Source: Panicum virgatum
Lineage: Eukaryota > Streptophyta > Magnoliopsida > Poales > Poaceae
Direction: 5' to 3'
Assembly: GCF_016808335.1 (NCBI RefSeq)
Contig: NC_053150.1
Coordinates: forward strand, 43,179,607 to 43,243,606
Length of the DNA: 64,000 nt
The notes under the pieces were generated by a model. That model had not been told where the DNA came from. It ran no database searches and saw only the letters and a list, made by a program, of their open reading frames with translations. The position numbers were made by a program, and so were the translations under genes. Positions 22,542-35,093 of this stretch are shown here, in pieces; the first letter of the stretch is position 1; every line of letters starts with the position of its first letter.

Positions 22542-22849
22542 ATGGCTTCAGCAGCTGGAGGGAGTGGCTCGGTGGGGGTGATTGTTGTCCTTTTGGAGAG
22601 AAGGGCACAACTCGAGTAGGTCGTCGGTCCAAAAAACCTAGTGCTTTTCATAGGGCAGCGCTCCGTTATTTGGAAAAAGAATATAGAGAATGCATGGCAA
22701 AGGGCGAGGAACCTCCGTTTGATCTTGAGGATTTATTGCGGCGTTACGGTTCGTCACCACCAAACTCGGAGGTTTCAGCTCAGCCATCTTCTTCTGCGCC
22801 AGCAAGAAATCCGTTAGAGCATTCTGCGTTCCAACGCAAGGATGGTTGA
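22542..22849 (+). pseudogene. Small frameshifted ORF upstream of TNP2
   Basis: ATG at 22542 opens MASAAGGSGSVG and then loses frame in a G run near 22576. The second frame continues GRRSKKPSAFHRAALRYLEK and EEPPFDLEDLLRRYGS to a TGA at 22847. The basic first part and acidic second part look protein-like. I do not recognise it; it may be a leading exon or accessory ORF of the CACTA element. Confidence 0.4.
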
Positions 22850-23436
22850 AAACCTATGTGTTGTTGTCTGAATTTTTTAGTTTCATGTATAGTACTCCTT
22901 TGTTAAGTTCTGTAATGGATTAAGTACTCCTTTTAATTAATCAAGATGTATGATGGATATTGCAGATCTTTTAATTATTCATGTTATGTTACATTTAGTT
23001 TAATTTATGTTTGATATATTTTATTTATTCGATTCGTGTAAACAATTCAAATCGATTTATTTAAAATGCAGATGGACCGTCAATGGATGTACAATGCTGA
23101 TCGACGTTCGAAGAATTCATTGATGGCCTGCATTATTTTTTGTCTGTGGCTGAGGCAAATAAGCAGAATGGTTTTATATGCTGCCCGTGTGTTCATTGCA
23201 ACAATAACAAGGATTACTCACCTTCAAGAATCCTACACAGCCACATTTTCGCAAATGGTTTCATGGAGAAGTATGTTTGTTGGACGAAACACGGAGAACT
23301 GGGGGTTACCATGGAAGACAATGAAGAGGAAGATTTTGACGACCACTTTCCCGGGAATGCTGGAATCGGTGCATTCGATGACGATATTCCCATGGAAGAT
23401 GAGAGGCAGTGGAGGCCTGCTCCTTGGTGTGATGAG

Positions 23437-25536
23437 TGATTGCCAACACGTGGAGTGGACTAACTGTGTGTAGTCGCGACTCTGTGGAGATTGCGCCAGT
23501 TCTTGGTCTGTGGTGTGTAGGTACACGGATGGCGCGGTGGCAGCGAGATGGTTTGGACAAGAGCGAGGCACATGCCGATGCACCATGCGGCGGCGTTGCG
23601 GTGGCAGGGAGCTCGACGACCATGCGGAGGTGGGAGACCTTGCGGTGGCGTTGGAGGCCCGACCGGATGACCGTGCGGTGGAGAAGGGCGGCCCAGATGC
23701 CAAGGCGAGACGGCGTGGAGTTTGTTGGTAGCTCGCGAAAAACCAACGGTGGGGATGTGTCGACGTCGGCCAAGTCGGACAGAGACGGCAATGGCGTCAG
23801 GGATGACGAAGGCGCTAGTGTTCTGGTGGGAGGTCGGACACGTGGCGACATCGGGCTTGGCGGGTGTGCCCGGAAATATCGCGCGGGAAGGTTTCGCGGT
23901 TCCTCCAAAACCGCACCCGAACTCGGTTTCGGCAGTTTTCCCAAAACTGCCCCCATGAAGATTCCAGAAGGATGCGTGGCGACATCAGAGGGTTTGAGTC
24001 AGGTCGAAGCAATCTACTCCAAGTCGTCGCAGTCATCGGATGGTCTTCAATGTATCTTTTCCGGTTTTGCCCCTAAGGGCTTTCTAGCTTAATTCTAGCA
24101 CTTAGGGGTAATTTAGTCTTTAGAGAAAGGCTTGGAGGAGAAGCAAAGGGGGAGAGGGAGTGGGTGTGCTGCGCGGCTGGCAAAAAGGAGGCGCCCTCCT
24201 CCCTGGAGAGGTGCCCTGGCATTTGGCGCTCACAACACAGAGACGGGAAGAAGAGCCAGGCGCCCTCCCTCTCTTCTCCCTCCATGTTCTTCCTCCCTCC
24301 TCTCTTCTACATAGGATTTTAGCCATGGATTTGTGAAACTCATGTACTGAATTCACGTGGGAAAGGAGGCCCTTCACTCCTTGTTCCCTCGGGTGAGTTG
24401 AATTCATTTTGATCTCATTCACTTCGTGCTTTCCTTTGCAACGATTTTCGATTTCTTTTGGTAGATCATGAAGTACGAGATTGACTTGGTTCCTTGAGCT
24501 CTTTGACGTAGTTCTAATCCCTCTTGCCTAGCGCAAAACCCTTAGAAATCATGAGCCGTTTAGTAACCAAGTTCTTGAGCTTTTCGGTTTTTAGAGAAAA
24601 CCCCGTTCTTGTTTGCCAAATCATCGATTCCTTCCCAACCATGGATTGACTCGTTGATTCCTTCCGTGGGTTTGTTCTCAAGACCCTTGTGATCCTTCCT
24701 GTGTAGTTTGATATGATTTGAACTTGTCTTGATCTGCGATTCATCGAGTTTTGGTTTGAGCCAAGAAAAACAGAGTTTCTGGGCTCGGGGTGAACGTTCT
24801 CCTTTCACCGGTTAAACCGACGCCTCAAACATGGCGCATCGGTTCAACCGGTGAGTAGGAGCATCAAGGGTTAGGGTCTTTGAGGTTTTCTATAGTTGCA
24901 CCGGTGCATTGTTTTCAACTTGCATCGGATTAACCGGCGCTACTACGAGATTTTCGGTTTTTGGCGTTTGACCGACAGGGCAAATTTTCCCTTCACCGGT
25001 TTAACCAGTGTTCAGTCAAATTCTTTGCACTGCTTCTCTGGACAACTGCACCGGCGTAATGGAGTTGTTTTCATCATATCAACTGGTGCTCAGTAGTCCA
25101 TTTTGAGTCGTTTTGTAGTGTCTCTGGACAACTGCACCGACGTCAGTTTGTGATTTTGTCGGTTAAACCGATGCAGGTTCACCGGTTGAACCGACGCAGT
25201 TCAAAACCTTGCGTCAGATCAACCGAGGCTCGCTGTTCACCTGCTGCCGGCTCTGTATCACCGAATAGACCGACGTACTCAAGTTGTATACGTCGGTTCA
25301 ACCGGTGATAGTATACCGTGCTGTTATCGAGCTGATTTCGTGTGTTTGCTTCCGTGCTCGATTTCACTTGTTCCTAAGGTTTTTAGTGTTCGTGTAGCTC
25401 TTCTATAGCTACTCTGCACTACGCCTAGGACTCTAGGGTTGGGGTGCGCTTTTGGATCTTGAGCCGAAGTTTGCGATTGCGATAATTTTCGAAGGCTCCC
25501 ATTCACCCCCCTCTGGTCGCATTTCTCGGTCCTACA
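23437..25536 (+). mobile_element. Solo LTR, Copia SIRE/Maximus-like (2,100 bp), inside TNP2
   Basis: Starts TGATTGCCAACACG and ends with ATTCACCCCCCTCTGG and CGGTCCTACA, the usual terminus of this lineage. The flanks are GATGAG (23431-23436) and GAAGAG (25537-25542), a target duplication with one mismatch. A run of ACCGG-containing modules occupies 24805-25310. Removing it with one flank copy rejoins the TNP2 frame (CDE to PEVDVAEN). The open frames at 23436-24092 and on the opposite strand are LTR sequence, not genes. Confidence 0.82.
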
Positions 25537-26875
25537 GAAGAGCCTGAAGTAGATGTAGCAGAAAATGATCCCAGCGACGATCTGGGGCAGGCATTGCACA
25601 ATGTGCAGGCAGACTGTGAGAGTGAAACAGAGAGGTTGAAGTTCCAGAAGTTGTTAGAGGACCACCGTAAGTTGTTGTACCCAGATTGTCAAAATGGATT
25701 GAAGAAACTTGGCACCACCTTGGAGTTGCTACAATGGAAGGCGACAAATGGTGTATCCGACAAGAGATTTGTTGAATTACTCAAACTTGTTAAAAAAATG
25801 CTTCCTAAGGACAACGAATTGCCTGACACAACGTATGAAGCCAAACAACTTGTTTGCCCTTTAGGATTGGAAGTGCAAAAGATACATGTATGCCCCAATG
25901 ACTGCATCCTCTACCGAGGCGAGTACGAGAATTTGGATGCATGTCCCGTATGCAGTGCATTGCGTTACAAGATTAGAAAAGATGATCCTGCAGATGTCGA
26001 GGGGGAGCCTCCCCGGAAGAGAGTTCCTGCGAAGGTCATGTGGTATTCGCCTATAATACCACGTTTGAAGCATCTGTTTAGAAATAAAGATAATGCTAAG
26101 TTGATGCGATGGCACAAAGAGGAACGCAAGAAAGACTCAATGTTGAGACACCCCCCTGATGGGTCGCAGTGGAGAAAAATAGATAGAACGTACCCTGAAT
26201 TTGATTTGGATGCGAGAAACATAAGGTTCGGTTTGAGTACGGATGGCATGAATCCTTTTGGTGAGATGAGCAGTGGTCATAGCACTTGGCCTGTGACTAT
26301 TTGTATGTACAATCTTCCACCATGGCTCTGCATGAAACGAAAGTTCATCATGATGCCAGTGCTTATCCCGGGTCCAAAGCAGCCCGGAAATGACATTGAT
26401 GTGTACCTAAGACCATTGGTCGAAGAACTCTTATTGCTCTGGGGCGTTGAAGGTGTACGGATGTGGGATGAATACAAACAGGAAAACTTCAACCTACGAG
26501 CATTGCTGTTCGTAACGATCAATAACTGGCCTGCTCTTAGTAACTTGTCAGGACATTCGAACAAGGGATACAAAGCATGCACCCACTGTTTAGATGATAC
26601 CGATAATATATGGTTGACTCACTGTAAGAAGGTTGTATACATGGGTCATCGTCGGTTTCTTCCCATCAGGCATGCGGTCCGAAAGAAGGGCAAGCATTTC
26701 AAAGCCCAAGCGGACCACCGAACAAAACCGATGCACCGTAGTGGTAAAGACGTCTTGAACATGGTAAAAGATCTAGAAGTTATTTTTGGAAAGGGATCTG
26801 GTAGCCAACCTGTTCCGAACGAAAACGGAATGGCGCCCATGTGGAAGAAGAAATCTATATTTTGGGAGCTACCAT

Positions 26876-28392
26876 TGAAAGTGATCGGGTGCTCTAGCCT
26901 AAGAGGGGGAGGGGGTGAATTAGGCACTCTAAAACTTAGACCTATGTGGCTCCAACTAGTTTGCACAAAACTTAAACTAAAACAAGCTATCTTTATGTGC
27001 AACTATGGTTGTTCTAGTGTGAAACCCCTATCCCAAAAGAGTTTTGCAACCTATAGCCTTTTCTACCAAGAAACTACTCTATGAAAGTAAAGGCATACAA
27101 ATTGCTAGTATGAAATACGGAAGCTTAAGGAGCGGGATAGGAGATAGCAAACTCTTGACGCGGGTGTTTATCCCGTGATTCGGTTAGCCACAAAGGCACA
27201 CCTACATCCACGTTGTTGTAGCACTCACTAAGAGTATTGCTACTCGGCCACCAAGTCTCTTCCGTGAACACAATCACGGTCACCTTGGCCCCGGGTTCCA
27301 CTAAGGAGCTTCTCCACAAAGGATGGGGGTCTCCACGTCCCCCGCACAAAGTGTCGTCACCGCTCCACATCAAGTCGGAGGGTCGACGACGTTGCCGGCG
27401 AGCTTCGCAGCTCTAAGGAGGCCGGCGCACCAAGCTCTTGTTTGGTTCACTAGAGAACCACAGCACAAAGCCTCAAAGCCTTGCAATCTCACTCACTAAG
27501 AGCTATTCTAGCACTCACACTTTACAAGCTAGTGCTAAAAGCTAAGGATATGATCTTGATGCACTTGTATGGCTTGGAGATGTTCTTGGGTGTGTGTGGG
27601 ATGTTCAGCAACTCCAGCAACCTTCAAATGGCCGGGGTGAGGCATATATATAGGCCACCAAGTCTTGTAGCCGTTGCTCCAACGGTTAGCAGAAAATCTG
27701 CGTATCATCGGATGAACTGATGCCTCTGTCTGGGGTAGCGTCGGTTCATCCGGTCACTCTAATACCCGAAGTAGCCATTGAACTCCTGACAGCTGACACA
27801 ATGACCACCGGTTGAACCGATGCTTTCCCGTCGGTTAAACCGGTCACTCACAGCATTCTGCTCTTCTGCTGACGTCATTACACCAGTGCTTTGCTCCGAT
27901 GCATCACCGGTTCATCCGGTGCTGAAGAATCTTCTCCTGGTCGCTTGATATCGTCTCTGGAACATAGTATGCCCAATGCACCGATGACTGTTGTGATCCC
28001 GTCGATTCAACCAGTGCCTATAAGCTGACTTGGCTTCGATTTCCTTCTGCACCAAAATACCATGGCGTCGGTTCTTCCAACAACCATCGGATGCACCGAT
28101 GCTCATGCGTCGGTTCTTCCGGTGCTACCGACCGAAGAGCTTTCAGGGCGTTGCCCTGAGACCCGCGAGGGGCGGCCCCCCCTCGACCCCCGTCCACAAA
28201 CCGAGTAGCGGAACCCCCGTAGGGGCGGCCCTTCGGGCCTAACTTTGCCTATCTTCTCTTTGTCTTTGTCATCACTTGAACCTAAAAGTCTGAGAATGGT
28301 CATCTTAACAATCATATTAGTCCCGTTGATTACGTTGTCATTCGATCACCAAAATCACTCGAAATGGCATAAATGGTGCCATGTTCGTTTCA
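26876..28392 (-). repeat. 3' LTR of the Copia element
   Basis: 1,517 bp. In minus orientation it starts TGAAACGAACATGG and ends GATCACTTTCA. Positions 27710-28130 contain alternating ACCGGT and TCGGTTCAACCGG modules. Short open frames within it are LTR sequence. Confidence 0.9.
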
Positions 28393-28406
28393 ATCTCCCC
28401 CTTTTT
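28393..28406 (-). other. Polypurine tract
   Basis: AAAAAGGGGGAGAT on the minus strand, immediately before the 3' LTR, where plus-strand DNA synthesis is primed. Confidence 0.75.
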
Positions 28407-29807
28407 GGTGATTGATGACAACACAATCAAAGCAAGCATAATATTTGCAAAAATTGACAAATTTAAACGCTTTATATCAATTGAAACCAATTAAAACTAC
28501 TTACACTTGCTTGGATGCTTACCACCATCCAATGATGACTTGGCCTCCCCCTATAACCATGATTCCCCCTTTGATTCTCCCCCTATCTTGCTATTTCTCC
28601 ATCATGACTTGATTCACTCAGGTATTTCTCCCCCTTTGAGATATGCATATTCTCCTTGAGAAAATACCTTGCTTTGATCCACATTTCTCTCCCTTTGGAA
28701 TCAAATCACCTAAAAGGTCTTGCTCCTAAAAAGTTCTTGCAAAACAATATAGCTCAAGAGAAGATTAGTAGCCTAGGGAGTTAGTTCCAAGACTCATGAT
28801 CCAATTGTATGATATCAATGAAGATACCAATTGAAAATTTTCACTATGGTGGATCACAAAATCACGAAACTAGCATGATATGAGCTAAGCTCTCCATAAG
28901 TTTGTGCACAAAAAGGTAATGTGAAAATCAAGTGCACAACTAGATGTTATAACTAGAGAGTTTAGATCATATCATGCACGGAGGTAGCTCAAAAAAAAAT
29001 AAGGAATTGACAATTATACCAATTGAATGAGTTTAGAACCTTGCATACCTCCGTGGGTCACTTTGTTCACCTTGCATGTACCAATTGAAAGTGACTTGCA
29101 TATGATTTGTAAGTCTTTTTGAAGAAAAGCACTTGGTACAGCAAGGTTGAGCAAATGTATGAGCACATAGCCTATGAACTTAGATATGAGCATTTAAGTT
29201 CAATAGAGCATGGCTCAATATGCATGAAAGCACAATCTATCTAATCACTCTTGTAGAGTTGTTCGTTCACATTTAATCGTGAATAACATTCTCTTAGAGT
29301 GTTAACTCCACGTGAGACTACAAAAGATAAACTTAGAAACATGTTAGTCTCAAAATCACAACCTATAGGATGAACTCCCCATAAATGTGTACATTTAGTA
29401 TTTGAATCACCAAGCAAATGTATGCACAATGTTTTTGACAACAATGGGAAGTTTACCCTATAACTTGTGCTCATGGTACACATATGAAATACATAGCTCA
29501 TGAAGTCCATGTACCATGAAGGGTGACCTTGTGTAGCTTTCTACACACTTATCAAACCATGTAGGTTGTTTATGGGTTAGAATCATGACACAAGCAACCC
29601 ACCATATATAACACTAGGAGATGCAATGCAACTATCCTAGCAAAAAGCAATGGAGCTACATGATGCTTGAATGGAATTCTAGCTACCATTACCTTATGGG
29701 GGACTTGGGCAACAAATGTCCAAGTTGTGAGCTTAGCTTCTTTGGCTTTAACCTTCATTTCCACTTGTGAGCTAAGCCTCCAAATCCCCCGTTTCCATTC
29801 TTGGGCT
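28407..29807 (-). other. Non-coding interior of the Copia element
   Basis: An AT-rich region between gag and the PPT, where pol should be. No protease, integrase or reverse transcriptase motif was seen on either strand. It contains repeated phrases such as ATATGATTT, CACATAGC and TGCATACCTCCGTGGG but no ordered repeat. Confidence 0.6.
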
Positions 29808-31681
29808 TCAAGTCTCCTCTGGAACCCACACCATTTGAGGCCCCTTCATATTGATGATGACATCCTTGGGCACCCAAATGGGGCGGTTCCAACTCGTTTC
29901 TTGCTTCCCAACCTTGTAAGAAACCACCTTGCCATTTGTTTTCTTCTTGATCACATAGGTGGTGCTATTGCTCTTGTTCCTCCGGTTGGGCTTGGTGTAG
30001 ATGAGAGAACTCTTGATTGTTAGCTTTTTCTTGTTCTTCTCATCCGAAAGCTTCTCCCTTGGTTGAGGACACTTGTTGGACTTGTGGCACTTAGAGCAAG
30101 TCACGGTGGACCCCTTCTCAAGCTTCTTCACCATGTTCTCACGGTTATCTTGAGAAGATTGGACATTGTTCTCCATGCCTTTGCCCTTCAATCTATATAA
30201 GTCCTTGATGAGCATTTCCAATTCTTGCTTGAGCTCATCATTCTCCTTGGCAATGAGATCATCACATGATTCTACAACAACAACATTCTCATTGCATTTC
30301 TCATTGCAAGGGTTAGAGCAAGAATCATCAATTAAATCAATGCAAGAAGTTGAAGCATCTACCATAGAGATAGGAATTGCACAAGTGATAGTTTGCTTCA
30401 TTTCCAAAGAGTCATTAGTATCATTAATGCTCTCAAATTTTAATTTGAGCTCTTCATGCTCCTTGCTAATCAATTTGAATTCGCACATCAAATCTTCAAA
30501 GTTTGTAGCAAGAGAAACATTTAGATCTTTGAGAGCACTAAGGTTTTTAATTTCTTTTGATTGTTTCTTAATGACTTTTTGGTGCTCATGAACAAGGTCA
30601 AGAAGTTCATCAATTGAAGGAGAATCGGAATCATCATCACGTACATCGCTATCCATACCTTTGGCCATAAGGCAAGTGTTTGATGATGATCCGAAGTTGG
30701 TGCGAGTGGTGAATCTCTTGCTTGATTCATTGCTTGAACTAGCACTTGATTCTTCACCACCACTAACCCATTCACCAAATACGGCATATGATTCATGTTT
30801 GGGCTTCTTCTCCTTCTTTTGCTTGCTCTTCTTGAACTTCTTCTCAACCTTCATAAGTTGATAGTGAGGCCCATCTTTGAGAAAGACCATATACCCCATT
30901 GAGTTGATTTCCTTTAAGCACTTGTTCATCTTCTTTACTTGCTTGTAGAGGTTGGGGTGCATTGTCTCTTGATCATCACTTGAGGAGCTTCTTGCATCCT
31001 CTTCTTCCTCATCACTTGAGCTACCTTTGATGGCCATCTTCTTCAATTTTTTTGACTTGCTTGCATGCAAGTGCACTATGTGTTGGTGAAGAAGGTGGCG
31101 CTCTTGGCTTGATGTCATGGCGTAGCTCATGGACGATCACCTTGTTTAGGACTTTGTTTGGCGTCATTGTGTTGAGATCTTTCTCATATAGAATTATTGT
31201 CACCAAATCATAGTCCGGCCTTCGAAGTGAGTGAAGGATCTTGCGAATGAGTTCCAAGTCTTCAATTTTCTTCACATCTAAAGAATTAATCTCATTCACA
31301 AGAATATTCAATCGTGAGTACATAGCTTCGGCATTTTCATGATCAAGTTGCTTGAAGCTATTAAGTTTATCAACGAGAACATGATATTTTTCATTTGCAA
31401 CATCTTTTGTGCCTTCATGGTTCTCACTAATAGTTTTCCATAAAACATTAGCATTTTCGCAAGCAAACACACGGTTGAAAAACATTTTCACCAAGAGAAT
31501 TTAAAATAGCACACTTGGCTATAGCATCATATTGCCTCTCTTGTTGATTATTGATTTTAGTTCCTTCACTCGTAACTCTCCAAACATTTAGGCCCTTTGC
31601 TTGGAGGTGTGATTGCATTAGAATCTTCCATCGTTGGAAGCCTGTGCCGTCGAAACGTGGAGGAGGTCCTAGAGAATCCAT
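29808..31681 (-). pseudogene. Copia gag, two frameshifts
   Basis: Starts at 31681 with MDSLGPPPRFDGTGFQRWK, the usual beginning of SIRE/Maximus Gag, and continues through the UBN2-like capsid region (YSRLNILVNEINSL, EKDLNTMTPNKVL). Frame is lost in a T run near 31480 and again in an A run near 31055. A long acidic and coiled-coil-like segment follows (SSDEEEEDARSSSSDD; KKQSKEIKNLSALKDLNVS). A zinc knuckle is shortened to CSKCHKSNKC and lacks the normal GH spacing. The end (WVPKDVIINMKGPQMVWVP) is the junction where protease normally begins, then a stop at 29808. As it stands it would give only Gag fragments. Confidence 0.82.
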
Positions 31682-31794
31682 CCCTTCCCCTAAAAGAGCT
31701 AACTCACTAGGCGGTGAAGCCTACCGATCTAATGAGCCGGTAAACACAAATTTGTCAATAGAATTGGCTTTGTTTGTGAGACAAGTGAGTCCCG

Positions 31795-31806
31795 GCTCTG
31801 ATACCA
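31795..31806 (-). other. Primer binding site, initiator Met tRNA type
   Basis: On the minus strand TGGTATCAGAGC starts 2 nt after the end of the 5' LTR (31809). This is the common plant Copia PBS matching the 3' end of tRNA-iMet. Confidence 0.85.
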
Positions 31807-31808
31807 AT

Positions 31809-33325
31809 TGAAAGTGATCGGGTGCTCTAGCCTAAGAGGGGGATGGGGTGAATTAGGCACTCTAAAACTTAGACCTATGTGGCTCCAACTAGTTTGCACA
31901 AAACTTAAACTAAAACAAGCTATCTTTATGTGCAACTATGGTTGTTCTAGTGTGAAACCCCTATCCCAAAAGAGTTTAGCAACCTATAGCCTTTTCTACC
32001 AAGAAACTACTCTATGAAAGTAAAGTCATACAAATTGCTAGTATGAAATGCGGAAGATTAAAGAGCGGGATAGGAGATAGCAAACTCTTGACGCGGGTGT
32101 TTATCCCATGGTTCGGTTAGCCACAAAGGCACACCTACATCCATGTTGTTGTAGCACTCACTAAGAGTATTGCTACTCGGCCACCAAGTCTATTCCGTGA
32201 ATACAATCATGGTCACCTTAGCCCCGGGTTCCACTAAGGAGCTTCTCCACAAAGGATGGGGGTCTCCACGTCCCCCGCACAAAGTGTCATCGCTGCTCCA
32301 CACCAAGTCGGAGGGTCGATGACATTGCCGGCGAGCTTCGCAGCTCCAAGGAGGCCGGCGCACCAAGCTCTTGTTTGGTTCACTAGAGAACCACAGCACA
32401 AAGCCTCAAAGCCTTGCAATCTCACTCACTAAGAGCTATTCTAGCACTCACACTTTACAAGCTAGTGCTAAAAGCTAAGGATATGATCTTGATGCTCTTG
32501 TACGGCTTGGAGATGTTCTTGGGTGTGTGTGGGATGTTCAGCAACTCCAGCAACCTTCAAATGGCCGGGGTGAGGCATATATATAGGCCACCAAGTCTTG
32601 TAGCCGTTGCTCCAACGGTTAGCAGAAAATCTGCGTATCATCAGATGAACCGATGCCTCTGTCTGGGGTAGCGTCGGTTCATCCGGCCACTCTAATACCC
32701 GAAGTAGCCGTTGAACTCCTGACAGCTGACACAGTGACCACCGGTTGAACCGATGCTTTCCCGTCGGTTAAACCGGTCACTCACAGCATTCTCCTCTTCT
32801 GCTGATGTCATTACACCGGTGCTTTGCTCCGATGCATCACCGGTTCATCCGGTGCTGAAGAATCTTCTCCTGGTCGCTTGACATCGTTTGTGGAACATAG
32901 TATGCCCAATGCACTGATGCCTGTTGTGATCCCGTCGGTTCAACCGGTGCCTATAAGCTGACTTGGCTTCGATTTCTTTCTGCACCAAAATACCCTGGCG
33001 TCGGTTCTTCTGACAACCATCGGATGCACCGATGCTCATGAGTCGGTTCTTCCGGTGCTACCGACCGAAGAGCTTTCAGGGCGTTGCCCGGAGACCCGCG
33101 AGGGGCGGCTCCCCCTCGACCCCCGTCCGCTAACCGAGTAGCGGAACCCCCGTAGGGGCGGCCCTTCGGGCCTAACTTTGCCTATCTTCTCTTTGTCTTT
33201 GTCATCACTTGAACCTAAAAGCCTGATAATGGTCATCTTAACAATCATATTAGTCCCGTTGATTGCGTTGTCATTCGATCACCAAAATCACTCGAAGTGG
33301 CATAAATGGTGCCATGTTCGTTTCA
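31809..33325 (-). repeat. 5' LTR of the Copia element
   Basis: 1,517 bp, the same length as the LTR at 26876 and colinear with it without large gaps. It starts TGAAACGAAC at 33325 and ends at 31809 on the minus strand. Confidence 0.9.
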
Positions 33326-34453
33326 ACCATATTGGGAAGTCTTAGATGTTCGTCATGCAATTGATGTGATGCACCTCACGAAGAATTTTTACGTCAACCT
33401 GATAGCATTCTTGGGAGTGTACGGAAAGACAAAAGATACAGTAGAAGCACGTCAAGAATTGCAACGTATGGAAGAACGAGATGCCTTACATCCACAACAG
33501 CGAGATAATGGACGACAATACTTAAACCGATTGGAGTCCCTGAATTGCGATATGAGGGGAGACTAACTGGAAAGGGTACATTAGGAAATAAATCTTATGT
33601 CTGCACAGATGATTTCTCATTCAAGAAAGCGCATTATACGGTTCTTCAACAATCATCCTTGGTTGACCCATATATCGAGGAACACAAGAAAATTCTGCTC
33701 TCCAATTTCCCGAAAAAGTCTGAGGCATGGATTACATGTGAGCACATGAACACTTTCTGCAGCTGGTTGTTGAAGCATCTAATGCATAACATGGATATAA
33801 GTGAACAACTGTTCTTATTGGCTAGGGGACCATCTTGGAATATCTTAACATACCAAGGGTACAAGATAAATGGAAACACATTTTATACGATAGCCCAAGA
33901 TAAAAAGAATACCAACCAAAACAGCAGTGTTCGTATGGATGCCACGGACAATAATGGGAAAAAGGACACATATTACGGCTACATTGAAGAGATATGGGAG
34001 CTGGATTACGGTCCCAATTTCAAGGTGCCTCTATTTCGTTGCCAACGGGTTAAACTATCTGGAGGAGGGGTAACAAAAGATGAGTATGGGATGACAATAG
34101 TTGATCTCAACAATCTTGGGTATAGAGACGAGCCATTTGTCCTAGCCCAGGATGTCGCTCAGGTTTTCTACATTAAGGACATGTCCAGCAAGCCAAAGAA
34201 GGGGATAAACAAGCAAAATGATGAGCCTAAGCGACACATAGTTCTATCAGGAAAGAGAAACATCGTTGGAGTGGAGGACAAGATAGACTTGTCAGAAGAA
34301 TATAATAATTTTGTTGTCATTCCACCTTTCGAAGTAAATGCTGATCCATGCATCCTGCTATCCAATGATGATGCTCCATACTTGCGCTGTGATCATAATC
34401 AAGGGACATTTGTGAAGAGAAAGTCTGTTACCGCTAATCCTTCATGTACTTAA

Positions 34454-35093
34454 ATCATTTTATATTATTGTATAAAAACATAATCGCAATTCGAATACTT
34501 TTATTATATATGTACTGTATAATTATACTTTATGTGTTATATATATCATTTTTTATATTTTTCACTTAATTACCAGACTCAATTATAATTTTCATTCAAT
34601 AATGGATTACTCAACTAATTTTATTTATTTCATGAAATTACATTCACATTAACACACTATACTCTCTCACTAACACACACAATCTCACTAACACACACAC
34701 TATCTCTCAAACTCACACACTACTCATTAATATAATGAAATTGCTTAATTTTATCTAAAATTCACTTTTTAAACGTTAATATCGTGATAGAATCCACTTT
34801 CTGTCGAAAAGCAACAGTTTGAAAAAATTTGTTCACCTAATATATTTTTGCATGGTCAAAATAACAAATATGATTTCAAAAAAGTTAGATATTTCATTGA
34901 CCCAATCACTTGAATAAAAATTAATTATTTTTGTTGCGTGTATCAAGTTTATATAGAGATAAGAAATTTTGTTCCATAATTTTTGGAATCATAATTTTAT
35001 TAACTGAATTAACAAATGAAAACCAATTTTAAAAGAGAAGTAAAAAGAAACAAAAACAAACATAAGATTTGGCGGGAATGAGGGAAAACAGGC
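34454..35093. other. AT-rich spacer between the two CACTA genes
   Basis: This is the probable TNP2 3' UTR followed by low-complexity sequence with runs of CACTAACACACAC and CTCTCACTA near 34660-34720. No coding sequence was seen. Confidence 0.55.

Larger units (their letters stand above)
26876..33325 (-). mobile_element. Non-autonomous Copia (SIRE/Maximus-like) retrotransposon, 6.45 kb, inside TNP2
   Basis: Perfect ACCAT target duplication (26871-26875, 33326-33330). Two LTRs of identical length (1,517 bp, 26876-28392 and 31809-33325) differ by a few dozen mostly transition substitutions. The PBS next to the right LTR and the PPT next to the left LTR show minus orientation. The 3.4-kb interior encodes only a frameshifted Gag; protease, integrase, reverse transcriptase and RNase H are missing, so it depended on helper enzymes. 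Removal with one target copy rejoins the TNP2 reading frame. Confidence 0.92.
23072..34453 (+). pseudogene. CACTA transposase TNP2, broken in at least four ways
   Basis: Exonic pieces: 23072-23436, 25543-26875 and 33331-34453. The first holds the transposase-associated domain (MDRQWMYNADRRS, CCPCVHCNNNKDY) with a 1-bp deletion near 23112. The middle holds the TNP2/Transposase_21 core (HVCPNDCILYRGEYENLDAC, FGLSTDGMNPFGEMSSGHST, MPVLIPGPKQPGNDIDVYLR). The last begins DVRHAIDVMH and ends with the DUF4216-type domain (ELDYGPNFKVPLFRC, DEPFVLAQDVAQVFYI) and TAA after PSCT is replaced by a normal stop at 34451. Both Copia insertions lie in coding sequence, and removing each with one target copy restores phase. 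Near 33522 the frame jumps directly from the RDNGRQYLN block to the EGRLTGKGTLG block, so the DUF4218 segment normally between them is deleted. Confidence 0.9.

Noticed and set aside
23436..24092. 218-codon ORF on the plus strand and a 216-codon ORF opposite
   Set aside because: Both lie within the Copia solo LTR inside TNP2 and show no domain; they are shadows of one GC-rich stretch.
26876..27084. Extension of the TNP2 ORF to codon 496
   Set aside because: The last part of that open frame is LTR sequence of the inserted Copia element; the transposase coding sequence stops being transposon-derived at 26875.
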